NCBI GenBank assembly: GCA_003565055.1
Contig: PXDM01000539.1
Span: forward strand, 1-5,081
DNA length: 5,081 nt
Reading direction: 5' to 3'
Source of the DNA: Paracoccaceae bacterium
GTDB taxonomy: Bacteria > Pseudomonadota > Alphaproteobacteria > Rhodobacterales > Rhodobacteraceae
The notes under the pieces: generated by a model
The model's input: only the letters and a program-made list of their open reading frames with translations
Databases searched by the model: none
What the model was told of the DNA's origin: nothing
Shown: piece after piece, positions 1 through 4,692 of the stretch
How the letters are laid out: every line of letters begins with the position of its first letter
How positions within the stretch are numbered: the first letter of the stretch is position 1
Program-made: the position numbers and the translations under genes

Positions 1-1
1 C

Positions 2-283
2 GTCATCATTGCCCGCGCCATCCTGAGCGATGCGCCGTTCCTGTTGCTCGATGAGGCGACCAGCGCCCTCGACTCCCGCTCTGAAGAACTGGTGCAAAAG
101 GCCATCGAGAGGCTGTCGCGTGATCGCACGACGCTGGTCATCGCGCATCGCCTGTCCACAGTGCGGCGTGCCGATCAGATTCTTGTCATGAATAACGGCC
201 AGATCATTGAGCGCGGCACGCATGACGAACTTACCGCTCAGCGGGGCCTTTATGCCGACATGTCAGTGAAGCAGATGACCTGA
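2..283 (+). CDS. ABC exporter ATP-binding protein, C-terminal fragment (5' end outside window)
   Basis: The visible 93 residues are the end of a nucleotide-binding domain of an ABC exporter. The reading frame enters from the left edge as VIIARAIL, the segment that normally follows the LSGGQ signature. Next come the Walker B motif with its catalytic glutamate (LLLDEA, fragment residues 14-19), the D-loop SALD (21-24) and the H-loop histidine (H49 in IAHRLST). The end, ILVMNNGQIIERGTHDEL, is typical of MsbA/ABCB-type exporters in which membrane and ATPase domains share one chain. Walker A, the signature motif and any membrane domain lie outside the window, so fusion to a membrane domain is inferred from family resemblance. 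ATP hydrolysis here would power export of a lipid, peptide or drug; the substrate cannot be told. The TGA stop at 281-283 is followed by convergent minus-strand genes. Confidence 0.93.
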   Translation, partial: VIIARAILSDAPFLLLDEATSALDSRSEELVQKAIERLSRDRTTLVIAHRLSTVRRADQILVMNNGQIIERGTHDELTAQRGLYADMSVKQMT

Positions 284-314
284 TGCTTGCCGCAAGGTGA
301 TGTCCAAGGACGAA

Positions 315-388
315 TGGAGGCGAGTAGGAGAATCGAACTCCTGTACACGGATTTGCAATCCGCTGCGTAACCACTCCGCCAACTCGCC
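315..388 (-). tRNA. tRNA-Cys (anticodon GCA)
   Basis: Read on the minus strand, the gene folds as a complete tRNA. The 7-bp acceptor stem is GGCGAGT/ACTCGCC. The anticodon stem-loop has loop TTGCAAA, giving anticodon GCA. The T arm is AGGAG-TTCGATT-CTCCT. The discriminator base is U, as expected for tRNA-Cys, and the CCA end is encoded in the DNA (positions 315-317 on the plus strand read TGG). The variable loop is short (class I). It lies 36 nt downstream of the HIT-family gene on the same strand, so it could be reached by read-through from that operon or have its own promoter; no clear promoter is visible in the gap. One GANTC site falls inside the T arm (330-334). Confidence 0.97.
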
Positions 389-391
389 ACC

Positions 392-419
392 TGAGCGCCT
401 GATTAGTGCCGTGCGCTCA
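392..419 (-). other. Inverted repeat between the HIT gene and tRNA-Cys
   Basis: TGAGCGC at 392-398 and GCGCTCA at 413-419 form a perfect 7-bp stem around a 14-nt loop. It sits just past the HIT stop codon and just before the tRNA on the minus strand. No T-run follows on the minus strand, so it is not a convincing intrinsic terminator. It could protect the mRNA 3' end or mark a processing point between mRNA and tRNA. Confidence 0.35.
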
Positions 420-424
420 AAGCG

Positions 425-808
425 TCAAGGGCGCATCATCACCATCGGGCCGATATTGCGCCCGCCCAGGAGATGCACATGCAGATGGGGGACTTCCTGT
501 ACCCCGTCGCTGCCTGCATTCGCAATCATCCGGTAGCCGCCACCCCCGTCGCCTGGCGCGATCCCGAGTTGGGCTGCAACGTCGCCAATTGCACGCGTGT
601 AGTCGACGATCTCAGCATCGCTCGCGGCGCGGGCGAAATGGTCATAGCAGACATAGGGCCCTTTCGGGATAACGAGCACATGATGCGGCGCTTTCGGGGC
701 GATATCGGTGAAAGCCAGACTGTGCTCGGTTTCATGAACCTTCTTGCAGGGGATCTCGCCGCGCAGGATTTTGGCGAAGATGTTCTGGTCGTCGTACTGA
801 TATTGCAT
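425..808 (-). CDS. HIT family protein (HinT-like purine nucleoside phosphoramidase)
   Basis: A 127-residue protein of the histidine-triad superfamily, HINT/PKCI branch. The defining triad is VPHLHVHLLGG near the C terminus, with H108, H110 and H112; the last histidine-flanked position supplies the nucleophile in this family. The N-terminal block NIFAKILRGEIP (9-20), followed by FTDIAPKAPHHVLVIPK (33-49), is the typical nucleotide-binding start of HinT proteins, and N97 in the IANAG segment is also conserved. Such enzymes cleave AMP-lysine-like phosphoramidates or other nucleoside 5'-phosphoramidates in the cytoplasm. The length is normal for the family. I chose the ATG at 808 because the family begins close to NIFAKI; an in-frame ATG at 826 would add six residues inside the dehydrogenase 3' end. 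The start lies 4 nt after the dehydrogenase stop, so the two are probably co-transcribed and perhaps translationally coupled. Confidence 0.93.
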   Translation of the reverse strand: MQYQYDDQNIFAKILRGEIPCKKVHETEHSLAFTDIAPKAPHHVLVIPKGPYVCYDHFARAASDAEIVDYTRAIGDVAAQLGIAPGDGGGGYRMIANAGSDGVQEVPHLHVHLLGGRNIGPMVMMRP

Positions 809-812
809 CTGC

Positions 813-2258
813 TCACTCTGCCTCATTTGCCCAGCCGGAGACGGCCTTGACCTCGAGGAAATCCTCGATGCCCCAGACACCGCCCTCGCGGCCATTGCCG
901 GATTGCTTCATGCCGCCGAAAGGCGCGCCCGCGCCGCGGGATTTGCCGTTCATCTCGACCATGCCCGCGCGCAAGCGTCGCGCCAGCCGGTTGCGCCGTG
1001 CGCCATCGCTGCTCTGGACATAATTCGTGAGGCCATAGACTGTATCATTGGCGATGCGCAGGGCGTCGGCTTCCGTCTCGAAAGGCAGGATCGACAGGAC
1101 CGGGCCGAAAATCTCCTCGCGCGCGATGGTCATGTCGTTATTCACATCGGCAAAGACAGTCGGGCGCACGAAATAGCCGCGATTGACGCCTTCGGGACGG
1201 CCGAGGCCCCCTGCGACCAGCCGCGCGCCCTCGTCCATGCCTTTCTGGATCAGGTCCTGAATCTTGTCGAATTGCGCCTGTGACACGACCGGGCCGATAT
1301 GCTTGCCGGGCTCCGAGGCCGGACCGATCGCCGTCGCCTCTGCCAGTTCGCGCGCAGCCTCGACCGTTTCATCATAGATGCTGCGCTCGACCAGCATCCG
1401 GGTGGGTGCGTTGCAGGACTGGCCGGAGTTCTGGAAGCAATGCGCAACACCACGCTTGACGGCACGCTCATCGGCATCGGCAAAGATGATATTCGCGCCC
1501 TTGCCGCCCAGTTCCAGATGCACGCGCTTGAGCGTCTCGGCCGCATTTTTCGAAATCGCCCGGCCCGCGCGGCTGGAGCCGGTGAAGCTGACCATATCCA
1601 CGTCCGGGTGGCCGGAAAGCTGCGTGCCGACGCCTGCGCCATCGCCATTGACCATGTTATAGACGCCGCGCGGCGTGCCCGCTTCATCCATGATCTCGGT
1701 CCAGATCATCGACGAGAGCGGCGCGATTTCCGAGGGTTTCAGCACCATCGTGCAGCCTGCGAGCAGCGCCGGGATCACCTTCAGCGTGACCTGATTCATT
1801 GGCCAGTTCCAGGGCGTGATCAGCGCGCAGACCCCCACGGCTTCGCGGATGATCCGGTCCTCGGGGGCGTGATTTCCAAGCGGTGCGATAAACTCGATCT
1901 GCTCGAACGCCTTGATGAAATTGCCGATATGCCAGGTGCCCGCGCCGACCTGACTGCCGCGCGCCAGATCAATCGGCGCGCCCATCTCCAGACTGATCGC
2001 CAGCGCCATATCCTCGGCGCGCTTCTGGTAGATCTCGAAAATCCGCTCGACCAGCGCAAGCCGCGTGCGCGGGTCGGAATGCATCCAGTCGTCGAGCGCG
2101 TCCTTCGCAGCGGCCACCGCCATATCCGTATCCGACGCGCCACCGAGCGAGATCACGGCGCAGGGCTCTTCGGTCGAGGGATCAATGACCTCCAGATCCG
2201 CGCCCGCCATCGGGTCGCACCATGTGCCGTTGATGTAGAATTGCCGTTTGTCCAGCAT
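813..2258 (-). CDS. NAD(P)-dependent aldehyde dehydrogenase family protein
   Basis: A full-length 481-residue member of the aldehyde dehydrogenase superfamily, which oxidises aldehydes to acids with NAD(P)+ in the cytoplasm. Key motifs are in order: PWNWP with the oxyanion-hole asparagine N141; KPSE (about 164-167) of the cofactor site; FTGSS (215-219) of the Rossmann fold; LELGGK with the general base E239; QNSGQSC with the catalytic C272; and EEIFGPV further on. All catalytic residues are present. Substrate cannot be assigned; the gene is not next to a recognisable catabolic pathway. The ATG at 2258 is preferred over an upstream in-frame ATG at 2306 because AAGGGAG lies 6 nt ahead of it and the family starts near the FYINGTW segment. 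It is followed after 4 nt by the HIT gene and preceded by a 63-nt gap from the membrane winged-helix gene. Confidence 0.96.
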   Translation of the reverse strand: MLDKRQFYINGTWCDPMAGADLEVIDPSTEEPCAVISLGGASDTDMAVAAAKDALDDWMHSDPRTRLALVERIFEIYQKRAEDMALAISLEMGAPIDLARGSQVGAGTWHIGNFIKAFEQIEFIAPLGNHAPEDRIIREAVGVCALITPWNWPMNQVTLKVIPALLAGCTMVLKPSEIAPLSSMIWTEIMDEAGTPRGVYNMVNGDGAGVGTQLSGHPDVDMVSFTGSSRAGRAISKNAAETLKRVHLELGGKGANIIFADADERAVKRGVAHCFQNSGQSCNAPTRMLVERSIYDETVEAARELAEATAIGPASEPGKHIGPVVSQAQFDKIQDLIQKGMDEGARLVAGGLGRPEGVNRGYFVRPTVFADVNNDMTIAREEIFGPVLSILPFETEADALRIANDTVYGLTNYVQSSDGARRNRLARRLRAGMVEMNGKSRGAGAPFGGMKQSGNGREGGVWGIEDFLEVKAVSGWANEAE

Positions 2259-2264
2259 TGCGCG

Positions 2265-2271
2265 CTCCCTT
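2265..2271 (-). promoter_or_regulatory. Ribosome binding site of the aldehyde dehydrogenase gene
   Basis: On the minus strand AAGGGAG stands 6 nt before the ATG at 2258. It decides this start over the in-frame ATG at 2306, which has no comparable purine-rich motif. Confidence 0.75.
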
Positions 2272-2283
2272 GTGTTTGCGATC

Positions 2284-2311
2284 ACGTTACACAGGCAGAA
2301 ACGCATGACAA
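2284..2311 (-). promoter_or_regulatory. Possible sigma70-like promoter of the dehydrogenase-HIT pair
   Basis: In the 63-nt gap upstream of the dehydrogenase, the minus strand reads TTGTCA (2306-2311), then 16 nt, then TAACGT (2284-2289). The -35 fits the TTGACA consensus in five of six positions, while the -10 matches only three of six. Transcription would begin around 2277 and leave a short leader containing the ribosome binding site. Read-through from the upstream genes is an equally good explanation, as no terminator separates them. Confidence 0.25.
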
Positions 2312-2321
2312 GGGCAGGGGT

Positions 2322-3026
2322 TCAGCGCAGCGAAATCACCTTGCTGTCGATGGCGAGCACATAGCCCTGTCGCGCGATATTCTTGACCAGCACTTCACTG
2401 ATCAACTGATTGCCCAGACTGTCGCGCAGCCGTTTGATGCGCGTCGCGCCCGCGGCCTCGTCGCAATCGGCCTCCGTGCGGCCAGAGATCAGCGCCTCCA
2501 GCGCCGCGCCGGTCAGCACGTCGTCATCGAGCCGGGCCTCGGCGAGCGCTGCGAGCGTTTCGACCGCCGCAGGCGTCAGGCTGAACACCATGTCATTGAT
2601 CGCCACTGAATTGGTCGCCCGGTCAATCACCAGTTGCGAGATCGTGAGCCCCTGTTTCTCGACCAGCGCCATGCGGCGGTTCAAAGTGATCAGGATCACG
2701 ATCACCACGAAGGACGTGACCAGAAGCCCGGTCGCAAAGACCAGCAGCACGAAGATCACGACCCGGTAAGACACCAGCGTCTCGGAAAAGGCCGTGCCCG
2801 ATTGCGCGAGGATCTCCAGCAGCTTGATATCCGTCTGCGAGGTCAGATCGGCGTTTTCCACAAAGACCCGCTCGACCCGCGCATTGAACGCGTTGGCATC
2901 GGGCAGGTTGAGAAACAGCATCAGCGCGGTCAGCGACAGGATTGCGACAATCGCCACGATCCCCCAGATCACGGCGCGGCTGCCGATGCGCAGCAGGTCA
3001 CTGGCGGCGATGGATGACCCCGGCAT
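2322..3026 (-). CDS. Membrane-anchored winged-helix domain protein, putative transcriptional regulator
   Basis: A 234-residue protein with two hydrophobic helices (about 19-40 and 88-115), a predicted 47-residue periplasmic loop between them, and a cytoplasmic C-terminal domain. The C-terminal part (about 127-230) resembles the OmpR/CadC-type winged helix: a strand-rich lead-in (ISQLVIDRATNSVAINDMVF), TPAAVETLAAL as the first helix, ATRIKRLRDSLG as the likely recognition helix, and a wing ending KNIARQGYVL, comparable to the R-G-x-G-Y-x-L ending of the family. There is no receiver domain. The order, membrane helices first and DNA-binding domain last, is the reverse of CadC/ToxR. The ATG at 3026 has AGGAG 5 nt upstream and overlaps the preceding exported-protein gene by 29 nt, suggesting coupling. 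The domain call rests on pattern recognition only; regulatory targets are unknown, with the divergent gap at 3292-3442 a reasonable guess. Confidence 0.85.
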   Translation of the reverse strand: MPGSSIAASDLLRIGSRAVIWGIVAIVAILSLTALMLFLNLPDANAFNARVERVFVENADLTSQTDIKLLEILAQSGTAFSETLVSYRVVIFVLLVFATGLLVTSFVVIVILITLNRRMALVEKQGLTISQLVIDRATNSVAINDMVFSLTPAAVETLAALAEARLDDDVLTGAALEALISGRTEADCDEAAGATRIKRLRDSLGNQLISEVLVKNIARQGYVLAIDSKVISLR

Positions 3027-3291
3027 GGGCGCTCCTGCTCTGGAATTCGGACGCGCCGAAGATGGACTCGATCTGCAAAAGCGTCCAGCCGGAACGCGCG
3101 ATGACAGGGGCCGCGTAGCTTGCGGCCTCCTGCCGGGAGCCGCAAGCCGAAGCGGGCAGTTCGATGATGCCATATTGCAGCCGCAGTGGGTTGTCCTGCT
3201 TGGCCTTGAAATCCGCATAGCACTGGGCAGAGGCTTGGCTCGCAAGCGTCAATCCCATGAGCAGGGCGAGGAGGGGGAGCGTCTTTTCCAT
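2998..3291 (-). CDS. Small exported protein of unknown function
   Basis: A 97-residue protein with a clear Sec signal peptide: MEK, a hydrophobic core (about 5-17), and an AxA cleavage site after A22 (ASA before Q23). The mature part of about 75 residues starts QCYADFKAKQDNPLRLQYG and has two cysteines, C24 and C50, that could form a disulfide in the periplasm. I recall similar short proteins with the CYADxKAKQDNPL start in Rhodobacteraceae, without known function; this is memory, not a search. The ATG at 3291 is chosen because the signal peptide begins there; the frame stays open upstream to 3549 without protein-like content. Its last 29 nt overlap the membrane winged-helix gene, so the two are probably one transcription unit. 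A ligand-sensing or partner role for that regulator's periplasmic loop is possible but is inference only. Confidence 0.82.
   Translation of the reverse strand: MEKTLPLLALLMGLTLASQASAQCYADFKAKQDNPLRLQYGIIELPASACGSRQEAASYAAPVIARSGWTLLQIESIFGASEFQSRSAHAGVIHRRQ
3032..3036 (-). promoter_or_regulatory. Ribosome binding site of the membrane winged-helix gene
   Basis: AGGAG on the minus strand lies 5 nt before the ATG at 3026, inside the 3' end of the upstream exported-protein gene. It fixes the start of the winged-helix gene, although the frame stays open as far as 3245, and implies that ribosomes finishing the upstream gene pass over this site. Confidence 0.8.
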
Positions 3292-3442
3292 GCCTGCGAG
3301 CCTGCCAGCAGGGCGGTGGATATTCAATATCAACGCGGCCTGGCTTCGGCTGTTATCCGATAGCAACCCGCCGATATTGCCTGACCTGCGGCTCTGGCCC
3401 GAGGCTTTGGGGGCATCTTCCAGCATCCGAAAGGCGATCCCC
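3292..3442. promoter_or_regulatory. Divergent intergenic region with imperfect palindromes
   Basis: This 151-bp gap must hold the promoters of both divergent units. Two imperfect palindromes lie in it. The first, at 3316-3334, has the perfect 13-bp core GATATT-C-AATATC at 3319-3331. The second, at 3351-3365, is TGTTATC-C-GATAGCA with one mismatched pair. Their centres (3325 and 3358) are 33 bp apart, about three helical turns. A further GATATT occurs at 3373-3378. They could be operator sites, but no clear -35/-10 pair could be placed with confidence on either strand. Confidence 0.4.
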
Positions 3443-4045
3443 ATGACAGTTCTCATCCCTTCCTTACGCGCGCGTCTGACCAGCCTCGTGGCGGGCGCGG
3501 CGCTTCTTGTCGGGACCAGCGCGGCCCCCGCGCAGGCGTCGGACGACACTTTGTTGAAACTCTTGCTCGGTGCGACGGCGGTTGCGGTGATCGTTCACAG
3601 TGCCAACCGTGCGCAGAGCCAGCCCCAGCGGGTCCAGCCCGGTCAGGCGCGCAGGCTCCCGCAGCATTGCCGCGAGACATTGCGCATCAGGGGGCAGCAT
3701 GTCGCCGTCTATAACGCGCATTGCCTGCACGCAGCGGGGCTGCACCGCCTGCCTGCGCAATGCCATGAGGTCGTGCGCACCAATCGCGGGCCGCGTGCCG
3801 TTTACCGCGCGCGCTGTCTTGAGCGCAGTCCCGTTGCCGGGCGCGGGGAACATCGTCAGGCGCTGTTCCTGCCGGATCGCTGTCGCACGCGTTACATCCA
3901 TCGCGGCCAGCGCTTCGCGGGCTATGATGGTGCGTGTCTGCAGTCTGCCGGTCTGCGCCAATTGCCCGCGACCTGTCAGGTCCGGCAGCAGCGCGGGCTC
4001 TATAGTGCAACCTGCCTGCAGGAGCGCGGCTATCGGCGGCGTTGA
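3443..4045 (+). CDS. Exported protein with four Cys-containing LPxxC...YxxxCL repeats
   Basis: A 200-residue protein. The N terminus looks like a Sec signal peptide (basic MTVLIPSLRAR, hydrophobic 14-29, likely cleavage around APA/AQA at 30-32). A second hydrophobic stretch follows (about 37-52), then an Arg/Gln-rich linker. Residues 72-192 consist of four tandem repeats of LPxxC-x13-YxxxCL. Cysteine pairs are C76/C94, C107/C125, C147/C165 and C178/C191; the first three pairs are exactly 18 apart, the last 13. Repeat period is 31 residues, except repeat 2, which has nine extra residues in its linker. The eight cysteines suggest one disulfide per repeat in the periplasm or outside. The ATG at 3443 has AAAGG 8 nt upstream and starts the signal peptide. 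I recall similar repeats in uncharacterised Rhodobacteraceae proteins; function is unknown, and no enzyme motif is visible. Confidence 0.87.
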   Translation: MTVLIPSLRARLTSLVAGAALLVGTSAAPAQASDDTLLKLLLGATAVAVIVHSANRAQSQPQRVQPGQARRLPQHCRETLRIRGQHVAVYNAHCLHAAGLHRLPAQCHEVVRTNRGPRAVYRARCLERSPVAGRGEHRQALFLPDRCRTRYIHRGQRFAGYDGACLQSAGLRQLPATCQVRQQRGLYSATCLQERGYRRR

Positions 4046-4135
4046 GCGCGCTTAGGAAAGGTTAATATTTTCTTCCGGGAATCGCGGGGCTGTGGTAATT
4101 TTATGTCTCTTCTGGGACGCAAGCTGGAGATTGAC

Positions 4136-4375
4136 ATGAAAACATTTATCAAGCGTTTCGCGACACGGGTTCTGGCTGGCGCGAGTGTCTGCGTTCTTGC
4201 GGCCGGGGTGACCATCTCCACCCCGACTGCGGCCAAGGCAGATGCCTGGGCGGCAGGCGCGGTCGGGGCAATCATGCTGGGGATCATTGCGGGCGCGAGA
4301 AAACCTGCGCCGACCCATACGGTCATCGCGCGCTACTGCAAGAGCCACGCGACCGGGCTTTATCACAAGTGCTGA
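4136..4375 (+). CDS. Small exported protein of unknown function
   Basis: A 79-residue protein. It begins with a basic N terminus (MKTFIKRFATR) and a hydrophobic core (about 13-28), with a probable AxA-type cleavage near A35-A37. A second, Gly/Ala-rich hydrophobic segment (about 38-54) follows, so the mature protein may stay membrane-associated. The short tail ends YCKSHATGLYHKC, with C68 and C79 as the only cysteines after the signal peptide. The layout (signal peptide, second hydrophobic segment, Cys-bearing tail) copies that of the gene 90 bp upstream, whose last repeat also has a Cys...GLY...Cys ending. The ATG at 4136 has GGAG 6 nt upstream; the in-frame ATG at 4103 lacks a good binding site and would precede the signal peptide. 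No homologue is recognised and no function is proposed. Confidence 0.8.
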   Translation: MKTFIKRFATRVLAGASVCVLAAGVTISTPTAAKADAWAAGAVGAIMLGIIAGARKPAPTHTVIARYCKSHATGLYHKC

Positions 4376-4399
4376 CAGTCGGGGCTTCGGTCGTCCGAC

Positions 4400-4426
4400 A
4401 AGGGCCGGGGCGCATCCCCGGCCCTT
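4400..4426 (+). terminator. Rho-independent terminator after the small exported protein gene
   Basis: A perfect 11-bp stem, AAGGGCCGGGG with CCCCGGCCCTT, closes a 5-nt loop (4411-4415). It is followed by CGCATTTT, so the T tract (4431-4434) is short and slightly displaced. It lies 25 nt past the stop of the 79-residue gene. A weaker GTCGG/CCGAC pairing (4378-4382 with 4395-4399) precedes it. Confidence 0.82.
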
Positions 4427-4692
4427 CGCATTTTGTGGCCGCGCGGGCAGGCCCAGATCTCAGACGGCGTCAGGTGATATTCGGGGGTGGCGTTACAAAA
4501 ATGCCATAGTAAATTTCGGTTTTGCCACAGTCCATAGAGGCGCTGCAGGGCCGGGTCGCTAGATATAGTGCGCGGTGCTCACATGAAGAAAGTTTTTTAA
4601 GCCCCTGATTCAGATAGAAATTGACGGCGAATCGGCTTTGACTCATCATGCCCTCAACAAAGCGTGAAAACACGCAAGCGACCGAGGCAGGC
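4427..4692. other. Gene-free region upstream of ccrM
   Basis: Together with the terminator this gap exceeds 300 bp. No credible protein or RNA gene was found. The stretch from about 4490 to 4660 is AT-richer than its surroundings. It contains an isolated TATAGT (4564-4569) without a matching -35, a TTTTTTAA run (4593-4600), three GANTC sites (4607-4611, 4629-4633, 4640-4644) and a small hairpin GCGTG-AAAA-CACGC (4662-4675) that would fall in the ccrM leader. A transcribed small RNA cannot be excluded from sequence alone. Confidence 0.5.
4621..4649 (+). promoter_or_regulatory. Candidate ccrM promoter containing two GANTC methylation sites
   Basis: TTGACG (4621-4626) resembles a -35 hexamer (five of six), followed after 17 nt by CATCAT (4644-4649; four of six to TATAAT). 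One GANTC (GAATC, 4629-4633) lies in the spacer and a second (GACTC, 4640-4644) touches the -10; a third (GATTC, 4607-4611) is just upstream. In Caulobacter, GcrA works at sigma70 promoters with methylated GANTC sites, and ccrM itself carries GANTC sites near its start. Transcription would start around 4656. No full CtrA box (TTAA-N7-TTAA) was found. Confidence 0.42.

Noticed and set aside
473..850. Plus-strand open frame opposite the HIT gene
   Set aside because: The minus strand carries the intact HIT family protein with its histidine triad; the opposing frame has no recognisable protein features or binding site.
1299..2609. Long plus-strand open frame (436 codons) antisense to the aldehyde dehydrogenase and the end of the winged-helix gene
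   Set aside because: Its translation is rich in Arg, His and Asp with no domain pattern, and it mirrors codons of the well-supported dehydrogenase. Long antisense frames are common in GC-rich DNA.
2634..3363. Plus-strand open frames opposite the membrane winged-helix and exported-protein genes
   Set aside because: Their translations are low-complexity and basic, while the minus strand gives membrane helices, a signal peptide and good ribosome binding sites.
4061..4106. AT-rich stretch before the 79-residue gene (TTAATATTTT, TAATTTTATG) as a separate promoter
   Set aside because: No convincing -35 partner at 16-18 nt was found for either -10-like motif. The gene may be read from the upstream promoter, though a weak own promoter is not excluded.
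4583..4600. Five-codon mini-frame ATG AAG AAA GTT TTT TAA upstream of ccrM
   Set aside because: No ribosome binding motif precedes it and it lies upstream of the most plausible ccrM transcription start, so a leader-peptide role is unsupported.
4593..4611. Possible CtrA box or terminator T-run at TTTTTTAA
   Set aside because: TTAA at 4597-4600 is not followed by a second TTAA after 7 nt, and no stable stem precedes the T-run.
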